The position numbers were made by a program, and so were the translations under genes. Positions 21,523 through 34,535 of a DNA stretch of 64,000 nucleotides are shown here, piece by piece. This stretch comes from Macrobrachium rosenbergii (Eukaryota; Arthropoda; Malacostraca; Decapoda; Palaemonidae), in assembly GCF_040412425.1 (NCBI RefSeq), contig NC_089744.1, positions 22,632,001 through 22,696,000 of the forward strand, in the 5' to 3' direction. The notes beneath the pieces are model-generated. The model was given only the letters and a program-made list of their open reading frames with translations. It ran no database searches and was not told the origin of the DNA. How positions within the stretch are numbered: the first letter of the stretch is position 1; each line of letters starts with the position of its first letter.

Positions 21523-22480
21523 AAACCCCGTAAGCATTCCTATCCTTACCTGCCCTTCCAATTATTTTAACAAGGAGGTAATAATCTTACTTCATACCCT
21601 TATTTGTTGACATTTGGAAGTTATCTTCCCAGGACTTTGTACAGTTTTGAAGGATGTATATATTTTTTTCACCCAATTTGAGAATTTTGGATGCAGGCAC
21701 ATCTTGATGATAAATGTGTACTGGTATTTTTGATGTCAGTTTTGTTGTTTCATCCATTTTAAGTATAAGTTCATTGGTAAATTAATTTCTCTGAAGTTTT
21801 AGAAAATACTGTCAAGAGCGTCAGTGTAGATCCCCTATTTATTGAAGTGAAATTTCTTTGCTATATGTCTTTTTTTTTTTTTTTTGTAGGTATTCTTCAA
21901 GTTTGCAAGAAGAGTCTTTACCTTTTGAAGAGTTTTACTTTTCAAATTTAATTTATTCTGTAATATTGTAACTCTCCACTGTGTTTTGTCTTTAAGATCC
22001 ACTTATTTCTCATGCTTCAAACAACATGTACAGGATATAATTGAAATATGTATTAAGAAGGCCCACCAACCTCTCTGTTGCATGTTCATGCAAACTTAGC
22101 AGTACAGTACATAAGTCTTATGGACACAGGTGACCATTTGTAAATGTCTTTGCTACATTTTTTTCTAATATCTAAAAGATATCAAACACCATGGCATTAG
22201 TGCCACAGGCAGAGTGTATACTTGTAGCAGACCTTAATGGCTATTCAGGATGAGATGGGAAGGTACAGCTTTGAATTGTGAAGCCTTAGGGAGAGGCACT
22301 ACTGGATTTCTGCCGAAGCCAAGGAATGTTGCTAAAAAAAATGTGTAAGAACCCCAGAGAGAAGATGAAACACAATTGATTTTATTATAATGAGAAGCAT
22401 GGATAACATCTGAGAAGAGGATTGCACTATCAGCTAGATGAAGCATTCTTAACACAAGAGACACCTGCAAGCTGATTTTG
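21523..22480. other. Gene-free stretch
   Basis: No gene seen. T-rich tracts occur (for example T15 near 21872) and there are short random frames. Confidence 0.5.
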
Positions 22481-22489
22481 ATAGTGAAG

Positions 22490-23160
22490 GAAAAAAAGAA
22501 GCAGTCAAAAGAATGAAAACATGGAAATGAAAAAATGAAGAGGTTAGAAAGGAGCATGAAAGTGGCTTGAAAATACAACATTAGAAAATGGTAGTGGAAA
22601 CAGCTAAGAGTAAAATAAACAAAATGCATCAGAAGTTATGTTTTGTGACATTTAGGGAGGACTGTATATTGAGAGAAACAGCATTGTTATCATGACATAC
22701 AAAAATCAATTCAAGAGAAGAGAGCCTTCAAGCTCTGAAAGAAGATAGAAAGGTACTCATTCAAGAGAGATCCTTCAAGCTCTGAAAGTAGATAGAGAGG
22801 TACTCACTAGGAGAAGAGGGAGGCTAAAAGGCAGTTGGCCCGGGCAAAGAGAATGATTAGAGAGGATTGATTTAAAAATATCAATGCAGGAGAGAGAAAA
22901 TAAGAAAATATTCAGGATAGTCAACTGGATGAGATAAGACAGAAACAGTGTGCAAGGGTTAAGTATATAAAAGACGTGAATGAATAACTGAAGCTGAAGA
23001 GAAAGGAATAATGGAACAGTGGAATTAGATTTTTGGAAGTACATAGTCAGAGTAAAGAGAATGAACGAGCAGGAGTATGTTGGCATGACAAACCGAGAGA
23101 GAATATAAAATCTAAAAAGGCCGAGAGAGCCAATTGAAAAATGAAAAGATTAAAGCCTCA
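22490..23160 (+). mobile_element. Heavily decayed LINE ORF2 inter-domain remnant (tentative)
   Basis: Across frameshifts, the plus strand gives 'RERRQLARAKRMIRE' followed by 'KNINAGERENKKIFRIVNWM' and then a charged 'KAERAN' region. This resembles the basic linker between endonuclease and RT in several LINE families ('A+.RAK...LY+.L...EGE+.IYRIAK.R'). A local ~55 bp duplication lies at 22708-22806 ('CCTTCAAGCTCTGAAAG..GATAGA.AGGTACTCA' twice). No catalytic motif is visible, so the call is weak. Confidence 0.35.
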
Positions 23161-23815
23161 GACCTTTTGCAATAACTGGCTTCTGCATTAGCTAAAAGCA
23201 GCTGAAGAATCAATCAGTAATGAGTTGACCCAAAATCCTGGTAAAGGATAGGACAGGATCAAAAGTGAAAAAAAAAGTGACATTTATGAAAACATTTTTT
23301 ATTCATGCCCTTGACTAGAGTCCATACCTCCCAGCCCCACTAATTTCTTGCTAATTTCTTGCAGTTGGTGGATCAGATAACTCTTGTGGCTGCCCAAGAC
23401 CCTGGGATCTGCCCACATTTGCCCATTTCTATTAGCTGATGGCATTTTTTTTTTCCTTTTTAAGAGGAAATGAACTGTTTGAGACGATTTCTTATCTGTT
23501 TATTAATTTCTTTTTTAATAAGCAAGATCTCTTCTTTCTGTATTTCCCCTTACCTCTTACTTCTCTGTAGTGAACACCATAAGCTTTGGAAGCTTGAATT
23601 TCAAGCCAATGTCCCCTGTGGGCTTGTTCCATATGAATATGGTTCATCTGAATAATAATAGTAATTACTATGCACAAAAGAGCTGATTATGTTAGTAGGG
23701 AAAAATATTTTTTTAGAAAAAATGTGTTTACTTTGGTGATATTTTGTGACTTGTTGACTGTCCACATGTGGATTCGCGTATGATGGAAAACAAATGACTA
23801 TGATAATGCGTTTTG
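23161..23815. other. Gene-free stretch
   Basis: Mixed AT-rich sequence without recognisable coding or repeat structure. Confidence 0.45.
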
Positions 23816-23819
23816 TTTT

Positions 23820-25165
23820 TGTATTGCCCATATGGAGTATTATTTAATGGCTAAACTGTGGAAGACGCCTTATTATATATGATGTATAATAAGCATGGGG
23901 TTAACAGTATTTGGATTAGGTGGTTAATTTTTAAGCTTAAATGCTTTGTAAGTGCATATAACCCCTTATACATTTATCTAATTATTATATATATGTTTGG
24001 AAGTTAATAGGAACCATTTTAAAACCTTTTTAAAACCATATTTTATGTAAATGTTGTATTTGATTGTTTTTGTTTTAAGTGTCTCCCAAGAGATCAGTGC
24101 TATTGTATTAGTTTTGGAGAAAAAACTAACACAGTCTAACATGGACATAATGTTGAATTAATATTTTTTTTGTATAACTTCCGAAGCTTTAAGATGATCT
24201 AGAGAAACCAGTTTGTGGGTTATAATACTAAGGAGAATCTGGATTAGGTGTGCTTAAAGTTAATTTTCTCTCTTAATCTATCATAATGTAAAGGGAAGGA
24301 GTTACATGTATAGGTTTGTACTTAAATTATGTATAAGCTGTATTTTTCAATTTTTTTTTTCACAAATTTTGACAAGTTTTTGCTCTTATGTATAGATTAT
24401 GTATATAGTATCCTTGTTTTATTGAAATATTTTGAATGAGCTGAGGCACTGCAGTTAATGTCAGTTTGAAAGTGTTTTGTTCTTTTATTACCCGTATGAA
24501 GTATTTAATGGCTAAACTGTGGAAGATGCCTTATTATATATGATGTATAATAAGCATGGAGTTAACAGTATTTTGGATTAGGTGGTTAATTTTTAAGCTT
24601 AAATGGTGTGTAGGTGCATAAACCCCTTATACGTTTATGTAATTATTATATATATGTTTGGAAGTTAATAGGAACCATTTTAAAACCTTTTTAAAACCTT
24701 ATTTTATGTAAATGTTGTATCTGGTTGTTTTTATTTTAAATACCTCTCAAGAGATCAGTACTATTGTATTAGTTTTGGAGGAAAAACTAACACAGTCTAA
24801 CGTGGACAATAGTGTTGAATTAATATTTTTTTTTTTTTATAACTCCCGAAGCTTTAAGATAATGTAGAGAAGCCAAGTTGTGGGTTATTATACTAAGGAG
24901 AATCTGGATTAGGTGTGCTTAAAGTTAATTTTCTCTCTTAATCTATGTTAATGTAAAGGGAAGGAGTTAACGTGTAAAGGTTTGTACTTAAATTATGTAT
25001 AAACTGTATTTTTCAGTTTTTTTTTTTTTTCTTAATAAATCATAAATTGTAACAGAAGTTTTTGCTCATATGTATAGATTATGTATATAGTATTCTTGTT
25101 TTATTGAAATATTTTGAATCAGCTGAGGCATTGTAGTTAATGTCAGTTTGAAAGTGTGTCGTGTT
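23820..25165. repeat. Two-copy tandem duplication of ~665 bp
   Basis: Copy 1 (about 23822-24483) and copy 2 (about 24487-25165) share the same order of landmarks: 'TTTAATGGCTAAACTGTGGA', 'TATATGATGTATAATAAGCA', 'GGAAGTTAATAGGAACCATT', 'GAGATCAGT.CTATTGTATT', 'CCGAAGCTTTAAGAT', 'TATTGAAATATTTTGAAT' and 'AATGTCAGTTTGAAAGTGT'. Copies differ by scattered substitutions and by poly-T length. No ORF is conserved between them, so this is a non-coding segmental duplication. Confidence 0.93.
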
Positions 25166-25563
25166 TAAATTTATGACCAGTGTTTTACTTTTTAGATACT
25201 TTACAGTGTAGGAAGAAATTTAATAATTGGTGACCATAGTGGCACTGCTTATCACTAGGTATTTAAACTTCATGATCTTCTCTCTCCAGGTTCTCATATT
25301 CTAGCGGAATGTATCATCTTATCATTAGTTGAAATGTTACAGGTTTTTTGTTAGTGTTTTATGACGTTCAGGGTCCTTTTTTGCAATTTTATACATTGCC
25401 TTTTTTTTTTAAAGGCTTGTGGTATTGATATATGATTTTATTTCTGTAATTGGTATGTTGCACACTGGATCTGTGATCTAGGGTAGTATGTGGTATCGCT
25501 GTTTTCTCTTATTATAAAAACACTGTCAGGCTAGTCTAAGAAAGTTTATGTTGATGCACCATA

Positions 25564-25684
25564 ACTAAATGCATTAGAGACTTGCACAGCATTTTATTTT
25601 ATCTTTTTTTCCATATGTTGACATGTTTTGGTTTAGTTAGCATTGAGGAAAAAAAAATGCTGTGCAGCTTTCTAATGCATTTAG
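25564..25684. repeat. Hairpin-forming inverted repeat (32 bp arms, ~57 bp loop)
   Basis: The left arm CTAAATGCATTAGAGACTTG plus CACAGCATTTT (25565-25595) pairs with the right arm AAAATGCTGTGCAGCTTTCT plus AATGCATTTAG (about 25654-25684), with only a few mismatches. It could be a worn foldback/MITE end or a small-RNA-type hairpin. The sequence alone does not decide. Confidence 0.75.
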
Positions 25685-25689
25685 AAGCA

Positions 25690-28505
25690 TGGTAGTATAC
25701 TTGTTTTACTATATATTTTGAATTTCTGAGACCATCTTCTTTCTGAAATAATTTTTATTTTGACCTCTGAACAGCATTTGGTAAATCATACTGTTGACCA
25801 TAATTTCTTTCAAGTGAGGTAATTGGTTTTTAAGCAGATTTGTGGAGTATCTTATTGGCTTTTGTATCTTAAGTGAAGAGTATTATAACTTCTGGTTAAA
25901 CCATTGTAACATAATGAAGATGGTAATATTTTTAAATGGTAATACAGCATTAGCAAGCTTAATTCAAATGTATGTATCCATTTGAGTGATTGTTCAGATT
26001 TACAAAAAGAAATTGTTTTTCCAGCTGACAGTTGCACAAGCAAAGATTCTTGTACAGTATAGTATTCCTAAAATTATTTTAATATATCATTAAAGAACAG
26101 TTTTTCTAAGTTAAGTACTGATTTGTTCCCATATTAGTCTACTTCATATATTTTTGAAATATACTACATCTGGTAGTAGTCAAACTCATTGAGAAGTCAG
26201 TGGTTTTCTCTCCAGCTACTGTTTTTTGGGCCTGAAAAACATTTCTCTCTCATCCTTAAAGGTCTGCAGAATGTCATTTTATTGTATTTAAATGGTCATT
26301 GATTTTAAAACCACCACCATTCCAAGTTTGCACAGCATTTCAGTCACTCGTTTAAGAGCTTCGTGAATTCAGAGCTTGAAATTTGTTTGCGTGTTTGGAA
26401 GACATGCATATGGAGTGCCATCATCTGTTTGTTAAATCAAAGAGCATTTGGCTTAAAAACTGAGTGACAAATGTTACAGTATTCTCTTAATTTTTCTTTG
26501 TGCAGGAAATGTTTTCGGCTAATAGATATGTATTTAGTATGTAGCTGCCAGAGTAAACTGTAGAAAAGGTAAGTGTTGTAACTGTGTAATGAACACAGAT
26601 CTCTTGTGTGTCGTAAAGTAACTACTGTACAGTACATCATGCCTGTACGGTCAGCTGGCTGACTGCTGTGTAAATGTGATACCTGTAGGAAAATATAAAT
26701 GGTGAAAATACATGTTAGTGGTTCAAAAACTACATAATAGTGTTTTTTTTTTTTTAAATATGTACTGTACAAATTAAGGATAGTGATGAAGAAATCCTAG
26801 TAACAATGACTGTAATAGCAAGGTTATTACTTAAAAAGATGAAAATTTCAAGATTTTTTAGGGTGTGTAAGATATTGGATTCATCCGATAGCGTATTTTT
26901 CCATTTTATTTGTAATCAGCTACTAAAGAACATCAGAGTGGGCATCAAAATGTGTATTGGTACAATAAACTATGTATCTGTGTAGTGGTTTTACTGATAC
27001 TCAAGTTTATCATGCTGTTATGTAGACTCTAGAATTATTATCATATAGTCAACAGATTGAATTGCAAGCTTCCAAGAATATTTCCTGTTTGAAAATGTCA
27101 GGAAGCTCAAGTAAGAGGTTAATGTATCAACTGGGAAATACTAAGCTGTGCTGTGGTTGTCTTGAGATACTGTCAAACACTTACAATCACTAGGGTGTGG
27201 CCAGGTTGAAAAAGCAGTGCAGCTACATCTATTTAGCCTATTAAGTTATTCCGTTAACATCAACCCCTTATCTATGGTTTTGTCTGAGTCCTGTCATTTA
27301 CTGTAGTTTCTGCTTTGGTTTTTCTTCCTGTCATGTCACAATGGCTGCTAGGACATGGAAGTTCTTAAAGTATTCAAGTAGATGGTTGAAGATGAACCCA
27401 GTAAAGTGACCACTGACCTAAATGCCCTATGCCAACAGCATGTAGTGGAAACAGGTTTGGCAGCACAGGTAAAAACTTATGCCACATCTCTTTGTTTTTA
27501 TGAATAGAATTAGGTTTCCAATGAAAATATCTGAACCGCAATGTGTTTTTATGTCAGTTTTTTAACTCATGGGTACACTTTAGAAAAATTACACTTTGAG
27601 TAAGCTCTTCTAAGCTTGTGCTTGTATCATAACAACGAAACATTTGTCAACACGGGATTTCTTTATCCACCCCACCCTAGTGATCATAGAGTGTTTGACA
27701 GACTATAGCTATTCTTTAGGCTGATGCCCAAGAAAAGTGCTCAGTCAAAACAGAGTAATACTGTATTATCTTTCATCAGACTTGTCACTAAATAGAAATA
27801 CAGCAGTGGAGAGAGGATAACAGTTAGAAAATAATTATGGTCTACAATTCCGTAATTCATACTCGATGTCAACTGTAGCAAGTCCCATCCATTGCTGGTA
27901 CTCACTTGACAGCTTCATTCCCTCTCAGTAAAGGAACAAGTTATTGAAGGCACATGGCCTCAGTGTGGAGTATCTGCATCATGTTAACATCATGTGACTG
28001 GTGAGAGGGCTCAGGATCTATTGGAATTTCCTTTAGCTTTTACAGTAATTTGGGCACAAGTGTGGATATTTCCACCAACACCATAGTTAAATGCTTCACA
28101 AAAGACTAAGACTGATACGTCAGACCTAAATGTCAAACCAAAAGTTTATTTATATAAAAAACTGACAAGGTCACACCATCCACAGCCATGAGAAAAATCA
28201 CAAGAGTCTTGTAGAAAGGAAGATAAGTAATAAACATAACTCTGTCAGGTAAAAAACTAACATCCCAGTCATTGCTAAAATGCTAAGAGCCTCAGTTCCT
28301 CAAACAATACTGAAGAACTAACTTTGGGAAAATGGTATTATGAACAAGACCAACCAAACAATAAGGGCAACAGTCCTAAAAATATAAGTTTTTATAATGC
28401 TACTATAAATGTAAAAACTTCTGGTGAGCAAAATTACAAATTTCATGCTCTTTTGGGGAATGTGCCTTTGTACCAACATTAGAAAGAGCACTGAATTAAT
28501 CACGT
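25690..28505. other. Gene-free stretch
   Basis: No convincing exon, RNA gene or transposon was identified. AT-rich unique-looking DNA with isolated short frames only. Confidence 0.5.
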
Positions 28506-28509
28506 AGGG

Positions 28510-28835
28510 GCGTTGTGTGAGGTGCACTAAAGGCATTACTTGAGGTTCTTCGCGGCATCCCTTCCGCCGTCCCTAACTGCAACCCCTTCCATTCCTTGTA
28601 CTGTACCGCCGGCCATAATCTCTCTCATCCATCTTTCCTCCACACTTAGTGCCTGGCCTTTTGCCCTGAATATCATACATCCATCCATCCATCCAAACAA
28701 TTTTTTCATAATGCAACAGCAAGGTTTTCCTCCTGCTGCATATTTAAAACCCTTTTACTCTTAATTTTCCTTTCAGCACTGAATGACCATGAAGGTCCCA
28801 GCGCTTGGCCTTTGGCCTAAATTTTATATTCCAAT
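28510..28835 (+). repeat. SINE-like decapod repeat, copy 4, with (ATCC)n insertion
   Basis: Starts 'GTGAGGTGCACTAAAGGCAT' and 'TACTTGAGGTTCTTCGCGGC', and ends 'GCGCTTGGCCTTTGGCCTAA' and an ATTTTATATTCC tail. The middle is partly duplicated and interrupted: an early 'GTGCCTGGCCTTTTGCC' plus (CATC)n at 28672-28695 precedes the usual 'CATAATGCAACAGCAAGG' block. Confidence 0.82.
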
Positions 28836-29219
28836 TCCAGCCACTGAATTAAGTACTGTATTCTTGCAAGATTACCAGGTGACTGCTGAATGGATTGGGG
28901 CCAGAATTACTAGGAATGATGAGCCAAAACAAAATCAACAACCAGTGTGAAACAGTGACATTCTTGAATATAATACTGACCAAGCTGAGAGATGGGAAAC
29001 AGGTCCTTGATGACTCCAGGAGTAGGTTTGGTTGCAGAAATGTTTTCGTGTGGGTGAAACCATTTTTCATGTGGATTCATTGAATTTTTTTTTTACTTTT
29101 AGGTACAGGACCTCAAGGGTATAAAGGTGTTCTTGGCTGCTGCCTCATACTTCTGTGCCTGCTACCAATAACTGCCTCGTGAGATGTAGGCTATGCTTAT
29201 TATGGTAATACTTTTTTGT

Positions 29220-31020
29220 GGCACCATCTTGTAGGTTTAACTTGTATCCTCAAGAATCAAATCCTGCCAATCCTGATGTAAGTAGTGGCTCTGCCGAGTT
29301 TGGAAAATATGAAACGCTGGTTGTGCTAGGTGATTTAAATGCAAAAAGGTAAGTGAGACGAAGAGATGGCATTGCTGAAAGCTTTGGTGTCCCTGGAGTA
29401 AATGAGAATGGAGTCTTGTGAAAATATGCAATGGGAGAAACTGGTTGATGGATACATGTGTGTGGAGTGGCTGGAGCAATACCTGATAATTAATGATTTA
29501 GCTGAAGGTTCATGGTTGGGTTTATTTATTTAGTTAATATAAAACTTCAGTCTGATAGAAGCTGAGTTAAAACATGGCAGCAAGTGTAATTAATTTTCAT
29601 GAGAGGGAACTGAAAATAGCATATATGGAGAAAATGGATGAAAAATGGGCTCGAGTTCAAGATGTACAGGTGGAAGAAGTAGGAAAGTTTGTAAATTTGC
29701 ATGAGTGGGTGAGAAGTTCAGCTAGGAATGATTTTAAGTATCTAGGAACAGGAATAGGTAAGTTAATTGACAAAAAAATTGAGGTTCAACAGAAGATATT
29801 AAGGACAAGTGTAAAGGAGGAATGAGAGGTAATTAAGAATACGTGAGAAAGAAAAAGAAGGCAAGTCATGAAAGCAGAAAGTGAGCAAGAACATTGCAGA
29901 GAATGTCTTTATTAAGTGTCTGAAAGCAGAGAGAAATGTAAATGAAAGATTGGATCTCGGAATAAAAATGGCAGATTAAGAGATACCTTGTTAAGTGTAT
30001 TCAGTCTAGGGTCAATGAAGTGATATTTCGAGGGATGGTTGAATGTGGAAGACAGAGAAAAGAATTATGATGATACGAATATGTTTAGTTGTGTAAAGGT
30101 ACAAATGTTACAGGGGACTGTAGGAAATGGACTGAACACTACTTAGCTTACCAGGGAAAGGTAGGTTAGAATTTTCGTTAAGAAAATAAGACATAATGAA
30201 TGTAGGCCTATTGATAGGGGAAGAACAGTATGTGTTCAGATGAGGAATCGGGTGTGTAGATCAAGTGTTTATGAAACTTATAGGTTCGAAAGAGAGGGTA
30301 AAAAAAACTTGTGATCGAATTAACTGAAGCTGTATGGAGGGCATTTGGAATGTACGGCACAGAAAGTAAGTTGTAGACGGCAATTAAAAATTTAGAAATC
30401 AAGCATGTGTTATATGTAGAGAGGAGAGGCATTATAGTTTAATAAGTGGCACTAAGACAAGGGTACGTTTTGTCTTCATGGCTGCTCTATATCTCCACGG
30501 AGAGAATTATGCTACAAAGCACTGAAAAGAAAAGAAAAATAAGTTAAAAGTTGTGTATTTGAAAACCAGTCATAAAAGGACTTTGAAATGGCTGATGTTT
30601 GTAGGTGAGACAGTAGGCTACTATGGATTAGTGTTACTGAGGTTAGATAAAAAAAAAAGTTGCTAGTACGAGGATAGGTTTGAGAGTGAATGTTTGCATG
30701 AGTAAAGTTACGAAGATGATGGCAATAGAAAGACAGAGCAATGAATGTTAATAAGGATGTTTGAGTAATATAATTTATATATGTTAGATTTCTAAGCATA
30801 ACTGTAGTATTAGAGGAAAGTCACAGAATCGATAAAGCGAGGAAGTTAGCAGGATTCAACTTGGAATCTATATGAAAGCCAAGTTAGGAATGTAAGGAGT
30901 TGAGGAGTGGATATTGAATACAAATTAAAAAAAAAAAAGAGAAGCTTTTGAGGTTACCTGAGCTGTGAAAGAGGTACAAGAGGAACTGAAAGTGTGTGAA
31001 ATGTAACGCCATGCAAAGGG
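29220..31020 (+). mobile_element. Decayed LINE (endonuclease and RT remnants)
   Basis: At about 29305-29420 the plus strand reads 'YETLVVLGDLNAKR', then, after a stop, 'GVPGVNENG'. This matches the 'GD.NA+vG......G..GVPGVNE.G' block of LINE endonucleases. Downstream, 'LHGENYATKH' and 'VGETV...L' around 30490-30640 may be the worn RT palm, and 'VQVEEVGKFVNL' (29670) resembles the 'EVGEFVYLG' segment that follows the palm. Stops and frameshifts are frequent throughout. Family assignment is not possible from what remains. Confidence 0.55.
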
Positions 31021-31582
31021 AGTGATAAGTAGTAGGCTACAGTGATTTCAAATTCTCAAGCAGATACAATAATTTAAAATATAGAATAATAGGCTATGTT
31101 TGATTTTCAGCGACTAATGTAATATACTTCCATATATTACAAGTAACCTGCATATCCGCATAAAACAGGTGGAAAGGGAACCACTGTTTACCAAGAAAAA
31201 AAAAGGAGTTAGATGAAAAGAAAGGAAAAGCGACTGGTGAGGAGGAAAGACAAAAAAAAAAAAAAAAAAACAAGGAAGAAGAGAGACAAGTGAGAAAGAA
31301 CGAGACTAGAAGAAATGTAGAGATGGATAGAAGAACAATAGATTGGAAAGAGACGACGAAGTTTCAGTAGTTGCGTCAAACTTATTATTATTTTTTTTTT
31401 TTGCACATTTATGGCCTGCCTGACCACTTGTGGATGGCCATGAGCTTTGGGAAAATACCTTTGGGGGTCCCCCTGATGAATGGGACATTTACTTCCTGGG
31501 TCCAATCCCCAAAATTTGAGGTTCCAGATAAGACTATAAGCAGAAGGTAAACTCTTATGGGTAGGCCTAGTTGGCAACTTTT

Positions 31583-31601
31583 ATATATATATGTATGTAT
31601 G

Positions 31602-31674
<73 letters not shown>
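31583..31674. repeat. (TA)n/(TATG)n microsatellite
   Basis: TATATATATG(TATG)n followed by about 35 TA units. Adjacent 31400-31580 contains a non-coding phrase ('GGTGGTCCCTTTGG'-like) with open frames on the minus strand that I do not consider genes. Confidence 0.93.
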
Positions 31675-31679
<5 letters not shown>

Positions 31680-33100
31680 TAAAAATTATTTTCAGTCAAA
31701 ATTAAGATGCAACCTTACAAGAAAATGGGTCTAGATGAACCCTTTAAAAATTTAATAATTAGGATTTCGTTTAGGGGCAAAATTATAGTTAACTGTATTA
31801 AAACAAAAGTCAGAAACCTAATAGGCCTATACAGATGAGAGTAGGAGCGTCTACGTTTTATCAATATAAAGTGCAAAGTGCACAGGTGAGCCAGGCCTGC
31901 GTGGATACCTGTGGCTTGTAAGAACTTGTAGGCCGATACCCCTCGGGATACAATAGTACAGAGGGGACCTGTCAAGATGACCACAGCTGAAGTTGACCTT
32001 TGGATCGTTTCCTCAGTTCGTGTCAGTTTCCTTCAGCAGTTAAGAACCTTATTTAAAAAGTATGAAGGATTAAACTGGGAAGCGTTATTTAATACAATGG
32101 ATGCTGTAGAGGCTTTAACAAAAGCAAATAGGCAACAGAAGGTTGGAAAACAAGTCGCGAAAGAAACAGTTACATAGATATCTGATAAGATCAGATAGAA
32201 GGCAAAGTCCTTAACAGAGGAGTGTCAGAAATCCTATTTCGCAGGATACCGAGAAATGAAACAGTAAGCATTCTCAACTCCGATGGTGTGAAGGTCACCA
32301 AATGGCCAGAGGCATAGATTTTACAACACCATATTCTGTACTCGTATGTGCGTGTGTGCGCGCGCGCATGCAAATTTGTTTGAGTATGCCTGTGTTGAGA
32401 TTATTTTGATATATTTCATTAGCTTTATAAAGTGCAAACACTGACGTATTTAGAATATTTCGTCCTATAGTAACTAATGACGAGTGAGTAGGAAAACAAA
32501 CATCAGTAAACGCTTTTTTTCTTCCTATTCTTCGTTGCGACTAAAAAAACAACATTGCGAAATGTGCGATAGGAGTTTGTTTATCATCTTTATTATCACC
32601 AGGCAGAGACAAAACGACTCTGACAATATCTGCTGCAGAATTAGCCCAGTAACTTCCCAGCTGTTGAAAGAGAAAAATGGCAATTGTGGCTACTTTTTTT
32701 GTGTTTGCTGCAAGCGAGTTTCATCTTTGATGATGACTTAATGTACCTAATCAAGAAAATGGGAATATGTGACCTTGAGAAACGCGTACAAAAACTCAAA
32801 TTCCCCAGTGCTGGGAGATATGTCAGTTTCGTCATTCACGACCGTTTAAAAAGAATACACATTAATTCTAATTACCGAAACATTTCCATAGCAACAGAGC
32901 TTTGTGTTTTACCTTTTTCTTCAAATTACGCATTTCAGTCACCTAATTACTTGAAAAAACAAAAATCTGGGACGCTGCGAATACGGAATTAGTTTTAAAA
33001 ATTTATATTGAGTAATAATTGTCATAATATTATTTTTGGAGTGTGAAATGGGAAAATAATTGACAGATAAAGAAAGTAGTGTATTTTAAGAGACCTTCCG
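31680..33100. other. Gene-free stretch upstream of CRTC exon 1
   Basis: A 66-residue plus-strand frame at 31977-32177 (starting MTTAEVDLWIVSSVRVSF) has no recognisable motif and no supporting splice context. A (GTGC)n-type patch occurs at about 32346-32370. The last few hundred bases should include the CRTC promoter, but I see no confident TATA or initiator. Confidence 0.4.
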
Positions 33101-33161
33101 AAGAAGGAGTGCGGACGTAAAAAAAAAATATTGGAACATAACAAACATATTCGTCGTGAAA

Positions 33162-33281
33162 ATGGCGACGCCAAGCCCAAGAAAGTTCCAGGAGAAGATC
33201 GCTCTGTTACAGCAGAGGGAACTGGAGGGGAAAATCGAGTTCGAACAGATCATGACGGATGTCCAAGGGCTGACGAGAGCG
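33162..33281 (+). CDS. CRTC: CRTC exon 1: start codon and CREB-binding N-terminus
   Basis: ATG 33162 (AAAATGG context) opens 40 codons beginning MATPSPRKFQEKIALLQQRE and ending DVQGLTRA, then GCG|GTACGT (donor at 33282, phase 0). The 'PRKF.EKIAL..Q...E....FE.IM..V..LTRA' pattern is the conserved N-terminus of CREB-regulated transcription coactivators (TORC/CRTC). It forms the short coiled coil that binds the bZIP of CREB and allows tetramerisation. CRTC moves into the nucleus on cAMP/Ca2+ signals and boosts CREB target genes. Upstream sequence (about 33090-33161) is probably 5' UTR. An in-frame GTG two codons upstream is not a plausible start. The CpG-rich context around 33150-33500 fits a promoter-proximal exon. 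Confidence 0.92.
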
Positions 33282-34535
33282 GTACGTGTCACGCCTCTTC
33301 CTTCGTCGGGGGCTGGGGAATCGGACGGCGGAAGAGGAAGAGAGCTCCACTCTCAGAGATCCCCATCTCTTGTTTTTGTCGAAATCTCAACCACAATTTG
33401 ATTAATGTCCGGGCGATTATTCGAGGTCACCCGAATTTACCGGGGTCAGGGGTCAGGTCGTCACGTGTGCGATTATTTTGGGCGTTTTCGCGCGAAGGTT
33501 AGGGGTAAATGTCACGTTAATTGAACCTAGTTCCTGTTTCCTTGATGGGACAGCCTTAGGCTAGAGTAGATAGCCGTGGCATACGGTCGACAAGTCTGGC
33601 GTACTGTCGACTCATGTAAGGCATTGGATATCAAAACGTACGCAAATAATAGGTTTTAAAACCACTTAACTTGTTAGTTTACATAGGCTTGGTGAGGAAA
33701 CGTAACCTTTGGCCAGATGACCTAACCTAACCCTAAGGCTACCTTAGGGAAGCTTTCCTAGTATTAGTGGTGCTGAGAATGTGTGCACTGGCGTATCTAA
33801 ATTCACTGTATTTTATAACAGTCAGACGAATATCACCCGATCTGCTGGAATTAATCTGACCAAATGCTGATTACAGTCCAGCGCCAGGCTGGATCGATCC
33901 CAGGCTACACATAGTAACGTTAAAACCGTTGCTTTAGAATTGTGGCGCGCATTGAAATTAGGTTGTAACGGATCATAAGAAATCGTCAAAAATCAGTGTA
34001 TCAACCTGACCCTAGAGTGAATTATCGACAGTACCGAGTTGACTTGTTGTCAGAGGCACCCTAAAACCGTCTGTAAGAAAACAGATATTAACGAACAATA
34101 TGAAATGTCTTGAAAAGCAAACGAAAATGGCAACGGTTGATGGTGAGGGAAAACGCTATAGCCTAGTACTGTTGCAGCCTACTTCCTGACAACCACCAAC
34201 TCGAATATTTACTGCCTTTTATTTATTATTTGTTTATGTTTATGTTTACATCTTTTGTTTATGTTTATGTTTACATCTTTTGTTTGTGTTTATATTTACC
34301 GTCTCATTTATGTTTTTATGTTCGTCCCAACAGGTTTGCACTAAACATGGCACCCATTTTGCCCGAAAACTGGTGGTTGCCAAAACAGAGGAATGCATCA
34401 GTAGGCTTCAGTTTTAACAAAGTTAATTTTTGTCTTGCATGTAAATGATCTTACAAGTTTGACATAGCTAGGCTATTCCCTCTGTATTATGCCGGTGATT
34501 TGAAGTGTTAGGAGTAAAGAGAAGAGATGAACTTT

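Noticed and set aside
21298..21561. Open frame with a Glu-Arg tail
   Set aside because: It is a (CT)n tract plus the right terminal repeat of the MULE.
31977..32177. 66-residue frame upstream of CRTC exon 1
   Set aside because: No motif, no homology that I recognise and no splice support. Length is within chance.
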